A stretch of 6,511 bases of DNA. Source: Pseudomonadota bacterium. GTDB lineage: Bacteria; Pseudomonadota; Gammaproteobacteria; Steroidobacterales; Woeseiaceae. Of the stretch, positions 5,352 to 6,511 are shown piece by piece. Position numbers and translations under genes: made by a program. Location: the NCBI GenBank assembly GCA_022360335.1, contig JAKSCZ010000455.1, positions 1 to 6,511 on the forward strand, read 5' to 3'. The notes beneath the pieces were generated by a model that worked only from the letters and a program-made list of their open reading frames with translations, did not search any database and was not told where the DNA came from. Position 1 is the stretch's first letter; every line of letters starts with the position of its first letter.

Positions 5352-6511
5352 TCGGCCCCTCGACGAACATCACTGCGGCTACCCGCCGCTACGCGCTGGT
5401 AATCCTCGCCATCGTGTACATGTTCAATTTCGTCGACCGGCAGATCCTGGCCATCCTGCTGCCGGCGATCCGCGACGAATTCGGCGTCGCCGACGTGTGG
5501 CTCGGATTCCTGACGGGGACCGCGTTCGCGATGTTCTACGTCGTCCTCGGTATCCCGGTGGCGCGCTACGCCGACCGGCACAACCGACGCAATCTGATCG
5601 CGCTGGCCGTGGCGCTCTGGAGCGGCATGACGGCTTTGTGCGGCGTCGCGGCCAATTTCGTGCAACTCGCGCTCGCGCGCGTCGGCGTCGGCGTCGGCGA
5701 AGCCGGCTGCAGTCCGCCGGCACACTCGATGATCGCCGACCTGTATCCGCCCGGGCAGCGCTCCACGGCGATGGGCGTTTACACGATCGGCATCTCGGCG
5801 GGCGTCATGCTCGCGTTTCTGCTCGGCGGCTGGGTCGTTCAGAACGTCGGCTGGCGGGAGGCCTTCTATGTCGTCGGCCTGCCGGGCCTGGTGCTGGCGC
5901 TGATCGTCCGTTTCACCGTCGTGGAACCGCCGCGCGGGCATTCGGAGGACCGGGAAGCCGTCAGCGAGCAGCCGCCGTTCTTCCGGACCCTGCGCTTCCT
6001 CTGGCGCCGGCCGTCGTTCGCGCACATGACGGTTGCGGCGGGCCTGTCGTCCTGGGTCGGCTACTCGGTAATCAACTTCATGCCGAGCTTCCTCGGGCGC
6101 AGCTTCGGCCTGCCGGCCGGCCGGATCGGGCTGTATCTCGGCCTGATCGTCGGCATCGTCGGGGGGGCGGGTTTCTTCCTCGGCGGTTACGTCGCCGATC
6201 GCCTCGGGCGGACCGGGCACCGCCGGGCGCTGCGCTTCATCGGCCTGACCGTGCTGCTTACCGCGGTGCCTTACGTCTTCGTCTTCCTGGCGGAGTCCTG
6301 GCAGATCGCCCTGCTGGTGTTTTCGATCCCGGCGCTGACGGCGAACGTCTACCTCGCGCCGGTGCTGTCGCAGGCGCAGGGGCTCGTGTCGCTCAGGATG
6401 CGGGCGATGGCCTCCGCGGTCGCCCTGTTGATCATCAACCTGATCGGTCTCGCGGCAGGCCCGCCGCTGACGGGCCTCGTCAGCGACCTGCTTGCGCCGC
6501 AGTTCGGCGAG
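5348..6511 (+). CDS. Spinster-like MFS transporter (3' end outside window)
   Basis: The first 388 residues of a major facilitator superfamily carrier in the inner membrane, open to the right edge. The first helix carries NFVDRQILAILLPAI (27-41) and the second ends in the motif-A-like loop RYADRHNRR (73-81). The fourth helix has RVGVGVGEAGCSPP (111-124), a hallmark of Spinster-like carriers. Asp30, Arg31 and Glu118 have the spacing of the residues implicated in proton coupling in the Hyphomonas neptunium Spinster homologue, as I recall that work. A charged central loop (about 193-224) separates the N- and C-terminal bundles, and a second motif-A-like loop, GGYVADRLGR, lies at 279-288. The start is inferred to be the GTG at 5348, which overlaps the upstream TGA as GTGA; the next in-frame ATG (residue 25) would cut into helix 1. 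The substrate is unknown; lipids, sugars, aromatic compounds and organic acids are all carried by relatives. Coupling to the transferase suggests joint expression. Confidence 0.88.
   Translation, partial: MIGPSTNITAATRRYALVILAIVYMFNFVDRQILAILLPAIRDEFGVADVWLGFLTGTAFAMFYVVLGIPVARYADRHNRRNLIALAVALWSGMTALCGVAANFVQLALARVGVGVGEAGCSPPAHSMIADLYPPGQRSTAMGVYTIGISAGVMLAFLLGGWVVQNVGWREAFYVVGLPGLVLALIVRFTVVEPPRGHSEDREAVSEQPPFFRTLRFLWRRPSFAHMTVAAGLSSWVGYSVINFMPSFLGRSFGLPAGRIGLYLGLIVGIVGGAGFFLGGYVADRLGRTGHRRALRFIGLTVLLTAVPYVFVFLAESWQIALLVFSIPALTANVYLAPVLSQAQGLVSLRMRAMASAVALLIINLIGLAAGPPLTGLVSDLLAPQFGE

Noticed and set aside
5264..6220. 318-codon open frame on the - strand opposite the MFS carrier
   Set aside because: It is a charged, repetitive translation antisense to clear transmembrane helices and MFS motifs.

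Overview
The window is a densely coding stretch of high-GC bacterial DNA with every gene on the + strand. Intergenic gaps are 76 bases at most. I see no tRNA, rRNA, CRISPR array, insertion sequence or other sign of mobility. The high GC, the Sec-exported gamma-glutamyltransferase and the non-cyanobacterial cyanophycin-type genes suggest a free-living proteobacterium, probably a gammaproteobacterium. That placement is an inference from gene content, not from a marker gene.

Layout: (1) 2-556 is the C-terminal end of a cyanophycin-synthetase-type Mur ligase, cut by the left edge. (2) 568-2247 lies 11 bases downstream and encodes a 559-residue paralogue. It keeps the CphA-like N-terminal region and the Mur-ligase domain but has no room for the ATP-grasp domain. 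(3) After a 76-base gap with a GC-rich hairpin, 2324-3574 encodes a PiT-family phosphate permease with both inverted-repeat signatures intact. (4) 3585-5351 encodes an exported gamma-glutamyltransferase with its autoprocessing threonine and catalytic motifs present. (5) 5348-6511 begins inside the stop codon of the previous gene (GTGA overlap) and encodes a Spinster-like MFS transporter, cut by the right edge.

How they may work together: genes 1 and 2 look like one translationally linked unit for making a cyanophycin-like nitrogen reserve (multi-L-arginyl-poly-L-aspartate) or a variant of it. Genes 4 and 5 look like a second coupled pair: a periplasmic enzyme that cleaves gamma-glutamyl compounds and an inner-membrane carrier that might move a product or substrate. 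The phosphate permease sits between the two pairs. A shared TAGGAT(A/T)GCGC motif lies just before the start codons of both the permease and the transferase.

The most unusual item is the ATP-grasp-less CphA paralogue next to what may be a complete CphA. The remaining genes look like ordinary members of known families.
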